The notes under the pieces: generated by a model
What the model saw: only the letters and a program-made list of their open reading frames with translations
What the model was told of the DNA's origin: nothing
Database searches by the model: none
Shown: positions 54,220 to 62,131 of the stretch, in pieces
Layout: each line of letters opens with the position of its first letter
Numbering within the stretch: position 1 is the stretch's first letter
Assembly: GCA_900546635.1 (NCBI GenBank)
Contig: URDS01000005.1
Location: 1 to 64,000, forward strand
Direction: 5' to 3'
Length of the DNA stretch: 64,000 nucleotides
DNA from: an uncultured Eubacteriales bacterium
GTDB taxonomy: Bacteria > Bacillota > Clostridia > Oscillospirales > CAG-272
Program-made: the position numbers and the translations under genes

Positions 54220-56469
54220 TTAATGAATATATAAGCTGCTAAATTCTTCTGCACAAATAGGCTTATTATAAAAATATCCCTGTCCACAATCACAATTGAG
54301 CATTCTCATCGTTTCCCGGTCATATTCCGTTTCAATTCCCTCTGAAACTGTATAAATTCCAAGCTTTTTGGTGATAGCAATGATATGCTCCAAAGTTATT
54401 TTACGGCGTTCATTGTCTGCATCTGATACTTTTTGAAGAAAAGCTCTGTCAAGTTTTAATTCGTCAATTTTCAATTGATACAACATATTGAGCGAAGAAT
54501 ACCCGCTTCCAAAATCATCCATAGACACCTTAAACCCTTCGGAATGCAATTCTTCAATTCTACAATTAATCTCTTCCAATCTCTCCATAGCGACACCTTC
54601 CAAAATTTCCAAAGTGATAAGCGATGGAGATATATTGTAACGATTTACCACCCGCAGCAAATCATTTACATAATTTCGATTGAAAAAAAGCAATTTCGAT
54701 TGATTAATGGAAACAGGAACGGGATTCATGCCTAAGTCAATCCATCGGCGAAGCTGACGGCATACCCTATCTACCATATACATATCCAGTTTAAGACAAA
54801 ATCCATTCGCCTCAAACAATGGTATAAATTCACCCGGATATCGATAGGTTCCATCGGGCTTCTGCCAGCGAACCAACGCCTCCGCCCCGGCTAATCGGTT
54901 GGTTTTCAGTTCATATTTAGGCTGCAAAAACAGTTTGAATTCTTCATTCTGCAATGCCGTTTGCATATATCTTTCTATGTTGTTTTTCTCTCTTAAGCTT
55001 TTATGAAGCTCCTCATTATACATCGCTATGCTTGTATAAAGTTTTTGTTGAATGCTTTGCATCGCAAGCAGCGCCTTTTCAGTATCTCCTCTGATTGCGA
55101 CGCCTGAATATAAGGATAGCTCATAACTATACTCGGCATTGCGGGAGGTTTGGCTCACATGGCTTATAATGCTTTCAAGGCGTAATTTGATTTTTTCTTC
55201 CTCTGTATCTAACATTAAAATATAAAACAAATCAGCGGTATCCCTGCAAAAAAACTCTCCTGCTTCTAAATTTTCTTCTATGACACGTTTTATGTAACAT
55301 AAAACTTTATCGCCTTCACGATTGCCAAACAAGTCATTGATAAACTTAAAATTACGAATATTCATAGAAACTATGCTGTAATCGTCATGGTTTTTTCTAA
55401 ACTCTTCTAACTCCTGCGAAAACCGCAATGAACTTTTTGCTCCTGTAATTTGATCAAAATAGGCCTGCTTTAAAACGAGCGAAGTATTTTTATAAAATTT
55501 AAAATAACCAAAATATAGCCAAAAAAGCATTAACAATAAAATGGAAAACAGCACAGTTCCAATTACAAGAATAAATCGTCCCAGCGGCAATATGCCGCCT
55601 AAAAATTTATTTACACAAAATAAATTCCACCCATTCAACCCCATAGATTCTAAATAAAAATGGCATTTCTCATTATTGTACCTGAAGTCGCCAAGCATGC
55701 TTTCCTGATTTAAAAGCTTGGTTTTTGTAATATTTTTAGTGTTTCCTGTTATATAAGGGCCGTCAAAGATTGAGTATATATTTTCCTTAACCAGTGTATT
55801 CTTCGAACGAACAAGAAAATTTCCTTGTTCATCAATAATATGCACATACCCATGGCCATTCATTACCGTATTACCGTCTGCAATATCTCTGAAAATTTCT
55901 ATCGTATCGCTTGCGGCAACAACGCCCAGTATCTTTTCACCATCATAAACCGGCACCGCATAAAGAAACAGCTTTTCAGGGTATATTTTACTGTCAAACA
56001 GTTTTGAAATCGTATTTTCTCCTTGAAAAGCTTTTTTGATTGCTTCTCCTGCTTCATTACTGATTTCATCTATAGAAAAATCATACCATGTGTCATAATC
56101 AGGGGTGTTTATTATTCCCCTGCCATCCGCGGATAAATAAGCAAAGCTTACAAATTTATTCACCTTGTTTGCTTCAACAATGCTGTTTCCCAGTTTTTCT
56201 TTAGAATCTAAAATACCGCTTGTTTTACACACATTTGCAAAAGTCTCAAGAATATGCGAATTTTTATTCATTTGCTTTAAAATACGATTTTTATATTCCA
56301 TAACCTCTGTTTGCATTTGAATATGTTCCGTCTCGTGAGCGCTGCGATATATATAGAGCAATATTCCGCCGGTCGCCGCACACAGGATTATGCTGCTGCA
56401 TATTGCAGTAATCGCCATCATTATGAGTTGTTTCTTAATTTTTTTCTCATTTACACCTTCTCTTCGCAC
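54220..56469 (-). CDS. Membrane c-di-GMP phosphodiesterase with degenerate GGDEF and EAL domains
   Basis: The 749-residue protein has a membrane helix (17-39), an extracellular Cache-like sensor (about 45-295), a second helix (about 300-323), a GGDEF-like domain (about 335-495) and an EAL domain (about 505-745). The GGDEF signature is lost (RDTADLF in its place), so cyclase activity is unlikely. The EAL domain keeps EALVRW (E530), DDFGSGYSS and SEGIET, so it may hydrolyse c-di-GMP. The GTG at 56469 has AGGAGG upstream. The gene is clearly more AT-rich than its neighbours, which suggests transfer. Confidence 0.9.
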   Translation of the reverse strand: MRREGVNEKKIKKQLIMMAITAICSSIILCAATGGILLYIYRSAHETEHIQMQTEVMEYKNRILKQMNKNSHILETFANVCKTSGILDSKEKLGNSIVEANKVNKFVSFAYLSADGRGIINTPDYDTWYDFSIDEISNEAGEAIKKAFQGENTISKLFDSKIYPEKLFLYAVPVYDGEKILGVVAASDTIEIFRDIADGNTVMNGHGYVHIIDEQGNFLVRSKNTLVKENIYSIFDGPYITGNTKNITKTKLLNQESMLGDFRYNNEKCHFYLESMGLNGWNLFCVNKFLGGILPLGRFILVIGTVLFSILLLMLFWLYFGYFKFYKNTSLVLKQAYFDQITGAKSSLRFSQELEEFRKNHDDYSIVSMNIRNFKFINDLFGNREGDKVLCYIKRVIEENLEAGEFFCRDTADLFYILMLDTEEEKIKLRLESIISHVSQTSRNAEYSYELSLYSGVAIRGDTEKALLAMQSIQQKLYTSIAMYNEELHKSLREKNNIERYMQTALQNEEFKLFLQPKYELKTNRLAGAEALVRWQKPDGTYRYPGEFIPLFEANGFCLKLDMYMVDRVCRQLRRWIDLGMNPVPVSINQSKLLFFNRNYVNDLLRVVNRYNISPSLITLEILEGVAMERLEEINCRIEELHSEGFKVSMDDFGSGYSSLNMLYQLKIDELKLDRAFLQKVSDADNERRKITLEHIIAITKKLGIYTVSEGIETEYDRETMRMLNCDCGQGYFYNKPICAEEFSSLYIH

Positions 56470-56811
56470 GATTTCCTCCTACGTCCCCTACGATTGAAAT
56501 ATCCAAAAAATAAAAAATTTATTTTATCCAAATATTTTTTTGCTTCATAAAGCGGTATCGGCTTATATAAGAAAAAATCTTGAAGTTCACACAATTTATT
56601 TGAACCGGTTTGTTCGTTGGTTTGGGCCATTTCAGCAAGGACTGTCATGTTCAGCCTATGCTATTCAATTTTTTCTAATTGTCCCCGGTTCGAGTCCGGT
56701 CGATGCTTTGGATTATCCTTTTTTGTTCACTCACATTTTTTAAGTATTTTGGACGTTTTTCAGACGGTCCCTCGTTTATGCCCTGTTCAAAACGGGCGGA
56801 TAAATATTTTG
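56470..56811. other. AT-rich intergenic region with a tRNA-like T-arm
   Basis: No credible gene is seen. At 56683-56709 the sequence ccccggttcgagtccggtc resembles the T-arm of a tRNA; the rest of a tRNA is missing. Open frames of 60-90 codons across it look like chance frames through tRNA-like sequence. Confidence 0.45.
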
Positions 56812-56843
56812 AAAAAAGGGCTGCGGAAAAACCGCAAACCCTT
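56812..56843 (-). terminator. Terminator of the tRNA transcript
   Basis: On the minus strand aagggtttgcgg / ccgcagccctt with a small internal bulge is followed by TTTTTT. It lies about 47 bases after tRNA-His. Confidence 0.82.
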
Positions 56844-56889
56844 ACCGCTTCTGAACAAATCAGCATGATAGCTAACTTGTTCAGTTTTT

Positions 56890-56968
56890 ATGGGGTGACT
56901 GATGGGATTCGAACCCACGACCTCCAGGGCCACAACCTGGCGCTCTAACCAACTGAGCTACAACCACC
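56890..56968 (-). tRNA. tRNA-His (GTG)
   Basis: The cloverleaf on the minus strand has a GTGGTTG / CAGTCAC acceptor stem, D-arm TAGCTCAGTTGGTTAGAG, anticodon loop TTGTGGC in a CCAGG / CCTGG stem, and T-arm GGGTTCGAATCCC. The extra G before position 1 pairs with C73, which is specific for tRNA-His. CCA is encoded. Confidence 0.96.
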
Positions 56969-56993
56969 ATTTTCCCCCGCTATTGCAGGGTAA

Positions 56994-57070
<77 letters not shown>

Positions 57071-57204
57071 ATACATCCGCCGCAACGCTTGATATTATAT
57101 CATCCGTCCGGCGGCTTGTCAATATTTTTTTTAAAATATGAGCGGAAATTCCGGCATATTCTTCTATACAGACAAAATACCGGAGATACGACAGCATCCG
57201 AACG

Positions 57205-57699
57205 CTATTTTCCAAAGACAATCGGCAGGCACTGCGCATTTGCCGCGCGAATAAAATCATCCGGTGACAACAGAATCTGCGAGCCGATGCGGCCGCCGGA
57301 AACCATGATGGTATCAAACAGCACACAACTCTCATCAATGACCGTCGGATATTCCTTTTTCATACCGATTGCCGTACAGCCTCCGCGCACATAACCGGTC
57401 AGTTTCTGCAAATCCCGAACCGGAATCAGTTCCACCGCTTTTTCCCCAACCGCTTTGGCCGCGGACTTCATATCCAGTTCCGCGGCAACCGGAATAACAA
57501 AGACAAAATGTCCGCCGCTCCTTCCGACCGCGACCAAGGTTTTGAACGTACGCTCACGCGGCGCGCCGAGTTTATCCGCAAGACTCACGCCGTCCGTAAA
57601 CTCGCCGCCCTCATACGTCCGCACTTCATACGAAATGCCGAGCGTATCCAGAATGCGCATGGCATTCGTTTTAACATCCTTTTCTTTCTCTTTCGACAT
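57205..57699 (-). CDS. ybaK: YbaK/EbsC family Cys-tRNA(Pro) deacylase
   Basis: The 164-residue editing protein hydrolyses mischarged Cys-tRNA(Pro). It has the YbaK fold with FKTLVAVGRSGG, the conserved Lys in DMKSAAKAVGEK and GYVRGGCTAIGMKKEYP. It starts 11 bases after the SGNH gene and is the last of a three-gene unit. Confidence 0.93.
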   Translation of the reverse strand: MSKEKEKDVKTNAMRILDTLGISYEVRTYEGGEFTDGVSLADKLGAPRERTFKTLVAVGRSGGHFVFVIPVAAELDMKSAAKAVGEKAVELIPVRDLQKLTGYVRGGCTAIGMKKEYPTVIDESCVLFDTIMVSGGRIGSQILLSPDDFIRAANAQCLPIVFGK

Positions 57700-57710
57700 A
57701 AAACATTCCT

Positions 57711-58706
57711 CTATTTCCGAAATCCCGCGCGCTCCATCGCGGCAATCAGGTTGTGCGTATACAGGCCGAACCCAAGCGTATTCGGATGCAGCCCGTCGGA
57801 ATAAAAATCGCTGATATTCGGCACAAGCGTCCGGCCGTCAACGACCGTCACGTTCGGATGCGCGCTGTAAAGCTCGCCCAGTATATCATAAATCGCGGCA
57901 AACGGCATCCGTTCAGGCCGGACGTTTTGGTCCGACCGCCATACCGGCATAATCCCGAAAATCCGCGCATCGGAATATCTGCGGCAAAGCTTATTTATGT
58001 ATGTTTCCGCCGCATTGCGGTATTTTTGCTCGTCTTTTCCGTACCGTCCCCAGTCGTTGGTGCCGTAAGCGACCGTAACCGCGTCCGGCTCAAACGGCAG
58101 CGCTTCGTCAATCACGTCCGCTTCAAAATAATGCCCCGCAATCGACTGGTTTAAACTATCAGCCTCAAAATGTCTCACCACTGACGACGCATAGGACAGC
58201 GAAGTGTACCGGGTATCAAACCCCTGCGTAATCGAATCGCCCAAAAGCAGAATCTTTTTACCCGAAACCGGGACAGGTTCAAAAGATGCGCCGTCGTCCA
58301 GTGTGAAATTGCAGATCTCCACGCCGCAGGTACAGGGCAGATATACCTGAATCCGGCGGCGCTTTTTTTCCGCAAAGCGATAGACAAAATGCGTAGAGCC
58401 CTCTCCGTTTATCATGGTCTTATGCGCATATATCATGATCCCGTCGGCGTACAGATCAAAACTCATAAAAGCGCGCGAGCACTGATGCATCGGGAAAAAA
58501 TCAAATGCGATCAGACTGCCGTCATAATAAAAATCAAAGTATTCCCCAACATTGCAGCGCGCACGGATGCCGAATCCGGTATTGCGGTCATAAAGCGCGG
58601 TTTGATATTCGGTAAACCGCGAAAACGCAATACAGTTTCCCTCTTTTTTACTATAGCCGAGACTGCCGCGAAGCAGCGCTCCGACCTCATCCAACCGTAG
58701 AATCAT
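57711..58706 (-). CDS. SGNH/GDSL hydrolase with N-terminal beta domain
   Basis: The 331-residue protein has an N-terminal beta-sandwich (about 1-135, with the FDLYADG segment typical of the GxDLY domain) and an SGNH domain. Motifs are LLLGDSITQG (Ser), GTNDWG (Asn) and DGLHPNTLGF (Asp and His). It is likely a carbohydrate esterase, but has no signal peptide. The start at 58706 has AAAGGAG upstream and lies inside the end of the radical SAM gene (20-base overlap). Confidence 0.9.
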   Translation of the reverse strand: MILRLDEVGALLRGSLGYSKKEGNCIAFSRFTEYQTALYDRNTGFGIRARCNVGEYFDFYYDGSLIAFDFFPMHQCSRAFMSFDLYADGIMIYAHKTMINGEGSTHFVYRFAEKKRRRIQVYLPCTCGVEICNFTLDDGASFEPVPVSGKKILLLGDSITQGFDTRYTSLSYASSVVRHFEADSLNQSIAGHYFEADVIDEALPFEPDAVTVAYGTNDWGRYGKDEQKYRNAAETYINKLCRRYSDARIFGIMPVWRSDQNVRPERMPFAAIYDILGELYSAHPNVTVVDGRTLVPNISDFYSDGLHPNTLGFGLYTHNLIAAMERAGFRK

Positions 58707-59610
58707 CTGTTTTTTCTCCTTTCGGCAGTACGCCGGTATAATCGAATTTCGGAATAAAGCTCTCCGCCACGCATTCGCTGTCCTGGATGAATGCGTTTTC
58801 AATCCCAAGGGAGAGCGCAAAATCCACAACTTCCTCATATTCCGCATCGGTCAGTTTACGCAAAAGCTCAGGCGCGGCGCACACAGACGGCGGCGTATAC
58901 TGCCGCATAATCGACAAAATCGCCCGATCGCCGCAAAGCGCAAATACACGCTTCAAGACCGCCTTTGAATCTTCCGCGCAGCCGGGAAGCACAAGATGAC
59001 GGACAATAACGCCGCGCGCTAAAAGATCGCCTGAATATACGCACGCCGGCTGCTGACGCAGCATCTCGCAAAGCGCCCGCTCCGCCGCCGCCGGATAATC
59101 GGGCGCGTCCGAATACCGCCCGGCAAGCTCGGTTGACATATATTTAAAATCCGTAAGATATATATCGATCAATCCGTCAAGCATGCGCAAAGTCTCTTCG
59201 CCCTCATACCCGCCGGTATTCCAGACAAAAGGCAAATCAAAACCCCGCCCGCGCGCTGTGCGAATCGCTTTTGCAATCTGCAAAGCATACTGCGTCGGCG
59301 AAACCAGGTTGATATTATGGGCGCCTTTCGCCCGAAGTTCAAAAAAAATCTCGATCAGACGTTCCTCTGAAATCTCAAGTCCGCTGCCGCCGGCCGATAT
59401 CTCGCGATTTTGGCAGTATACACATTTCAGCGGACAATTTGAAAAAAACACAGTGCCGCTGCCGCGCGTCCCCGATACCGGCGGTTCCTCCCACATATGC
59501 AGCGCCGCGCGCGCAACATAAAGCCCGGCGCCCGCGCCGCAAAATCCGCTTTGTCCGTGTTTCCGGTCGGCGCCGCACTGCCGGGGGCAAAGCATACAAC
59601 ATTCAGACAT
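58687..59610 (-). CDS. PflA-like radical SAM protein
   Basis: The 307-residue enzyme binds 4Fe-4S through CPLKCVYC (near residue 60-67) and has a Cys-rich N-terminus (CCMLCPRQCGADR...GFCG), typical of the COG1313 PflX-like group. INLVSPTQYALQI and PFVWNTGGYEG are also conserved. Its partner protein and reaction are unknown. No strong ribosome site is seen. It opens the rSAM-SGNH-ybaK unit and is preceded by an attenuator-like leader. Confidence 0.88.
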   Translation of the reverse strand: MSECCMLCPRQCGADRKHGQSGFCGAGAGLYVARAALHMWEEPPVSGTRGSGTVFFSNCPLKCVYCQNREISAGGSGLEISEERLIEIFFELRAKGAHNINLVSPTQYALQIAKAIRTARGRGFDLPFVWNTGGYEGEETLRMLDGLIDIYLTDFKYMSTELAGRYSDAPDYPAAAERALCEMLRQQPACVYSGDLLARGVIVRHLVLPGCAEDSKAVLKRVFALCGDRAILSIMRQYTPPSVCAAPELLRKLTDAEYEEVVDFALSLGIENAFIQDSECVAESFIPKFDYTGVLPKGEKTDDSTVG

Positions 59611-59756
59611 ACAAATTCAGCCGATGCACAAAAAAATAGAGTAAAACCCCTCTATGCGCAAAGCCTTTCCGTTTTATTCCGGCAGCGTCGAAGCCCGCCG
59701 GAATTTTCCCTAAAGAGACTGCCAAACAGTTCTTTCCAATTGTTCATAGTAACACA
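59611..59756 (-). promoter_or_regulatory. Structured leader with terminator-like hairpin before the radical SAM gene
   Basis: On the minus strand the leader contains a hairpin ccggc / gccgg near 59678-59702 and then atagag / ctctat with a GGGTTTTA loop and TTTTTTT (about 59630-59657), ending about 20 bases before the start codon. No gene upstream on this strand needs that terminator, so attenuation is likely. I do not recognise a known riboswitch class. Confidence 0.55.
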
Positions 59757-59784
59757 ATTTTACCGACAAAGCAATATTTTTCAA
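59757..59784 (-). promoter_or_regulatory. Promoter of the radical SAM unit
   Basis: On the minus strand TTGAAA (59779-59784), a 16-bp spacer and TAAAAT (59757-59762). It diverges from the marR promoter seven bases away. Confidence 0.6.
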
Positions 59785-59791
59785 AAATGTA

Positions 59792-59850
59792 TTGACAAGA
59801 ATTTAAAAAATGATATAATAATCAACATGTTAACAGTTAATATGTTAACT
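59792..59850 (+). promoter_or_regulatory. marR-ABC promoter and operator
   Basis: TTGACA (59792-59797), a 16-bp spacer and TATAAT (59814-59819) form a strong promoter. Just after it ATGTTAAC occurs twice, 15 bases apart (59827-59834 and 59842-59849), and TTAACA / TGTTAA form an inverted repeat with a 7-base gap. This is the expected place and form of a MarR autorepressor site. Confidence 0.75.
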
Positions 59851-59882
59851 AATGTGAATGATTCGTGAAGGAGACGTGAAAG

Positions 59883-60374
59883 ATGCCGTATAATTCAAGA
59901 GGCGAACCCATCGTGCGCAGTACGATACATAAATTAACGACCACTGTCAGGCTGCATCATCATACTTTTGACAACATACGCAAAACAACGGGGCTTGGCA
60001 GAGCGGCGCACCGTATGCTCTTGCTGATTGCGGAAAAAGAAGCGCCCTGCTCTCAGACAGAAATTGCGGAAATACTCGAAATCAGCACTGCCGCTGTCGC
60101 CGTTATGCTCAAAAAGCTGGAAACGGACGGATATGTGTGCCGTGAGGTAAACCCCGCGGATACGCGCTTCAACAGCATTTTGCTGACTGCAAAAGGCACG
60201 GATATTGTGGAAAAATCCCATGAGGCGTTCGACGCGGCCGACAACGCAATGATGAAAAACTTCTCTCAGGCGGAACTGCTAACGCTCAACGCCTATCTTG
60301 ACCGAATGCAGGAAAATATCCGCGCCGCATGCGAAACGGCCAAAGACAAACACGGAAAGGGTGATTGCATTTGA
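59883..60374 (+). CDS. MarR family transcriptional regulator
   Basis: The 163-residue repressor has the winged-helix segment CSQTEIAEILEISTAAVAVM and the wing VNPADTRFNSILLTAKG, with dimerising helices at both ends. GGAG precedes the ATG. It overlaps the first ABC gene by 10 bases and probably represses the exporter until a toxic ligand is bound. Confidence 0.94.
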   Translation: MPYNSRGEPIVRSTIHKLTTTVRLHHHTFDNIRKTTGLGRAAHRMLLLIAEKEAPCSQTEIAEILEISTAAVAVMLKKLETDGYVCREVNPADTRFNSILLTAKGTDIVEKSHEAFDAADNAMMKNFSQAELLTLNAYLDRMQENIRAACETAKDKHGKGDCI

Positions 60375-62131
60375 AAAAATGGCTGAAGTATGTAAAGCCA
60401 TACACAAAATACTTTATTCTGGGTCCGCTGTGCATGATCGTGGAGGTTGTCGGTGAGGTTGCAATGCCGAAGCTCTACTCCATGATCGTCGGTCATGCAG
60501 AAAAACATCTGAGCGCGCAGGCAGACGGTTCCGTCTTGTACGTAACCGGCATTGCGCTGTTGATGGTGCTCACCGCGCTGCTGATGATGGCCGGCGGAAT
60601 CGGCGGCGCGTATTTCGGCGCAAAAGCCGCCGTCAATTTTGCAAGCGACCTGCGTCTTGACGTATACAAGCGGGTTCAGGACTTTTCTTTTGCCAACATA
60701 GACAAATTCCAAACCGGCTCCCTGATTACCCGTCTGACCAACGACGTGACACAGCTTCAAAACTTTGTCAATATGCTGCTGCGAATGTTTCTGCGCGCCC
60801 CCGGTATGCTGATCGGCGCGCTGATTATGTGCATCTCGCTCAGCCCGAAGCTTGCGCTGGTTCTGGCGGCGGCCATTCCGGTGCTTGCCGTTCTGCTTTT
60901 CTTTATTGTCAAAGTCGGTTTTCCGCGCTTCGGCGTTATGCAGACAAAAATTGACGCGCTGAACAATACAGTCGGCGAAAATCTGACCAATATGCGCGTG
61001 GTAAAATCCTTTGTCCGCGAAGATTTTGAAAATGAGAAATTCCACAAAGCCAACAACAATCTGAAAGAAGCCGGTCTTCGCGCCATGAACGTGATGATCT
61101 TCACCCAGCCGATCATGATGCTGGTCATGAACCTGACCTCCCTTGCCGTGATCTACTTCGGCGGCAATATGGTCATCGGTGGGAGCCTTGCCATTCAGGA
61201 TTTTTCCGCGCTGCTCACCTACATCATGCAGATTCTGATGTCTCTGATGATGATTACCATGCTCTTTATGATTAGTTCGCGCGCGCTGGCGTCCTCGCGG
61301 AGAATTACCGAGGTGCTTGAGGAAAAAATCGATCTCAACGACACCAACGCCGCGCACAAAGATAAAAAGGTTGAAAAGGGCGAGGTCGAATTTAAAAATG
61401 TCGGCTTTCGCTATTATAAAAACAGCCCGGACGAAGTCCTGAGCAAGATCAGCTTTACAATTCATGCCGGTGAGACGCTCGGTATTATCGGCGGCACCGG
61501 CAGCGGAAAGACTACGCTTGTGTCCCTGATCCCCCGCCTGTACGACACAGACGAAGGCGAGATTCTGATCGACGGCGTCAATGTAAAAGACTATGACATG
61601 CATACGCTGCGGGACGGTATCGGCATGGTGCTTCAAAAGAATCTGCTTTTTGCCGGAACCGTTGAAGAAAATCTCCGCTGGGGAGATGAAAACGCTTCCG
61701 AAGCCGAACTCCGGGAAGCGGCGCAGTCCTCGCAGGCAGACGGGTTCGTTCAAAGCTTTAGCGGCGGCTACGCGCATGAAATCGAGCGCGGCGGCGCCAA
61801 TGTCTCCGGCGGACAAAAGCAGCGTCTGTGCATTGCGCGCGCACTGTTGAAAAAGCCGAAAATCCTGATATTGGACGATTCGACCAGCGCTGTGGACACG
61901 GCTACCGAAGCCAAAATCCGAGAGGCGTTTAAAACCAGTCTGAAAGACTCCACAAAAATTATCATTGCACAGCGTATTTCCTCGGTTCAGGACGCGGATA
62001 GAATCCTTGTGCTGGAGGACGGGCGCATTGCCGGCCTCGGTCGTCACGACGAACTTCTGCAAAGCTGCGAGGAATACCGTGAAATTTACACACTGCAGAT
62101 CGAAAGCAAGGGGGTAGAGGAAAATGGCTAA
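60365..62131 (+). CDS. ABC exporter subunit 1 (degenerate catalytic site)
   Basis: The 588-residue half-transporter has six membrane helices (about 10-310) and an ATPase domain (about 340-580) with Walker A GGTGSGKTTLV, signature NVSGGQKQR and Walker B ILILDDSTSAVD. The residue after Walker B is Asp rather than Glu, as in the inactive site of heterodimeric exporters. The start is a TTG or near-start codon at 60371 or the frame start at 60365; GGAAAGGGTGA precedes it. It pairs with the next gene and likely exports drugs or lipids. Confidence 0.93.
   Translation: MHLKKWLKYVKPYTKYFILGPLCMIVEVVGEVAMPKLYSMIVGHAEKHLSAQADGSVLYVTGIALLMVLTALLMMAGGIGGAYFGAKAAVNFASDLRLDVYKRVQDFSFANIDKFQTGSLITRLTNDVTQLQNFVNMLLRMFLRAPGMLIGALIMCISLSPKLALVLAAAIPVLAVLLFFIVKVGFPRFGVMQTKIDALNNTVGENLTNMRVVKSFVREDFENEKFHKANNNLKEAGLRAMNVMIFTQPIMMLVMNLTSLAVIYFGGNMVIGGSLAIQDFSALLTYIMQILMSLMMITMLFMISSRALASSRRITEVLEEKIDLNDTNAAHKDKKVEKGEVEFKNVGFRYYKNSPDEVLSKISFTIHAGETLGIIGGTGSGKTTLVSLIPRLYDTDEGEILIDGVNVKDYDMHTLRDGIGMVLQKNLLFAGTVEENLRWGDENASEAELREAAQSSQADGFVQSFSGGYAHEIERGGANVSGGQKQRLCIARALLKKPKILILDDSTSAVDTATEAKIREAFKTSLKDSTKIIIAQRISSVQDADRILVLEDGRIAGLGRHDELLQSCEEYREIYTLQIESKGVEENG

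Noticed and set aside
60293..62062. 589-codon frame opposite the first ABC gene
   Set aside because: Antisense to a well-supported ABC exporter; its composition (many His, Gln and Asn) is typical of a shadow.
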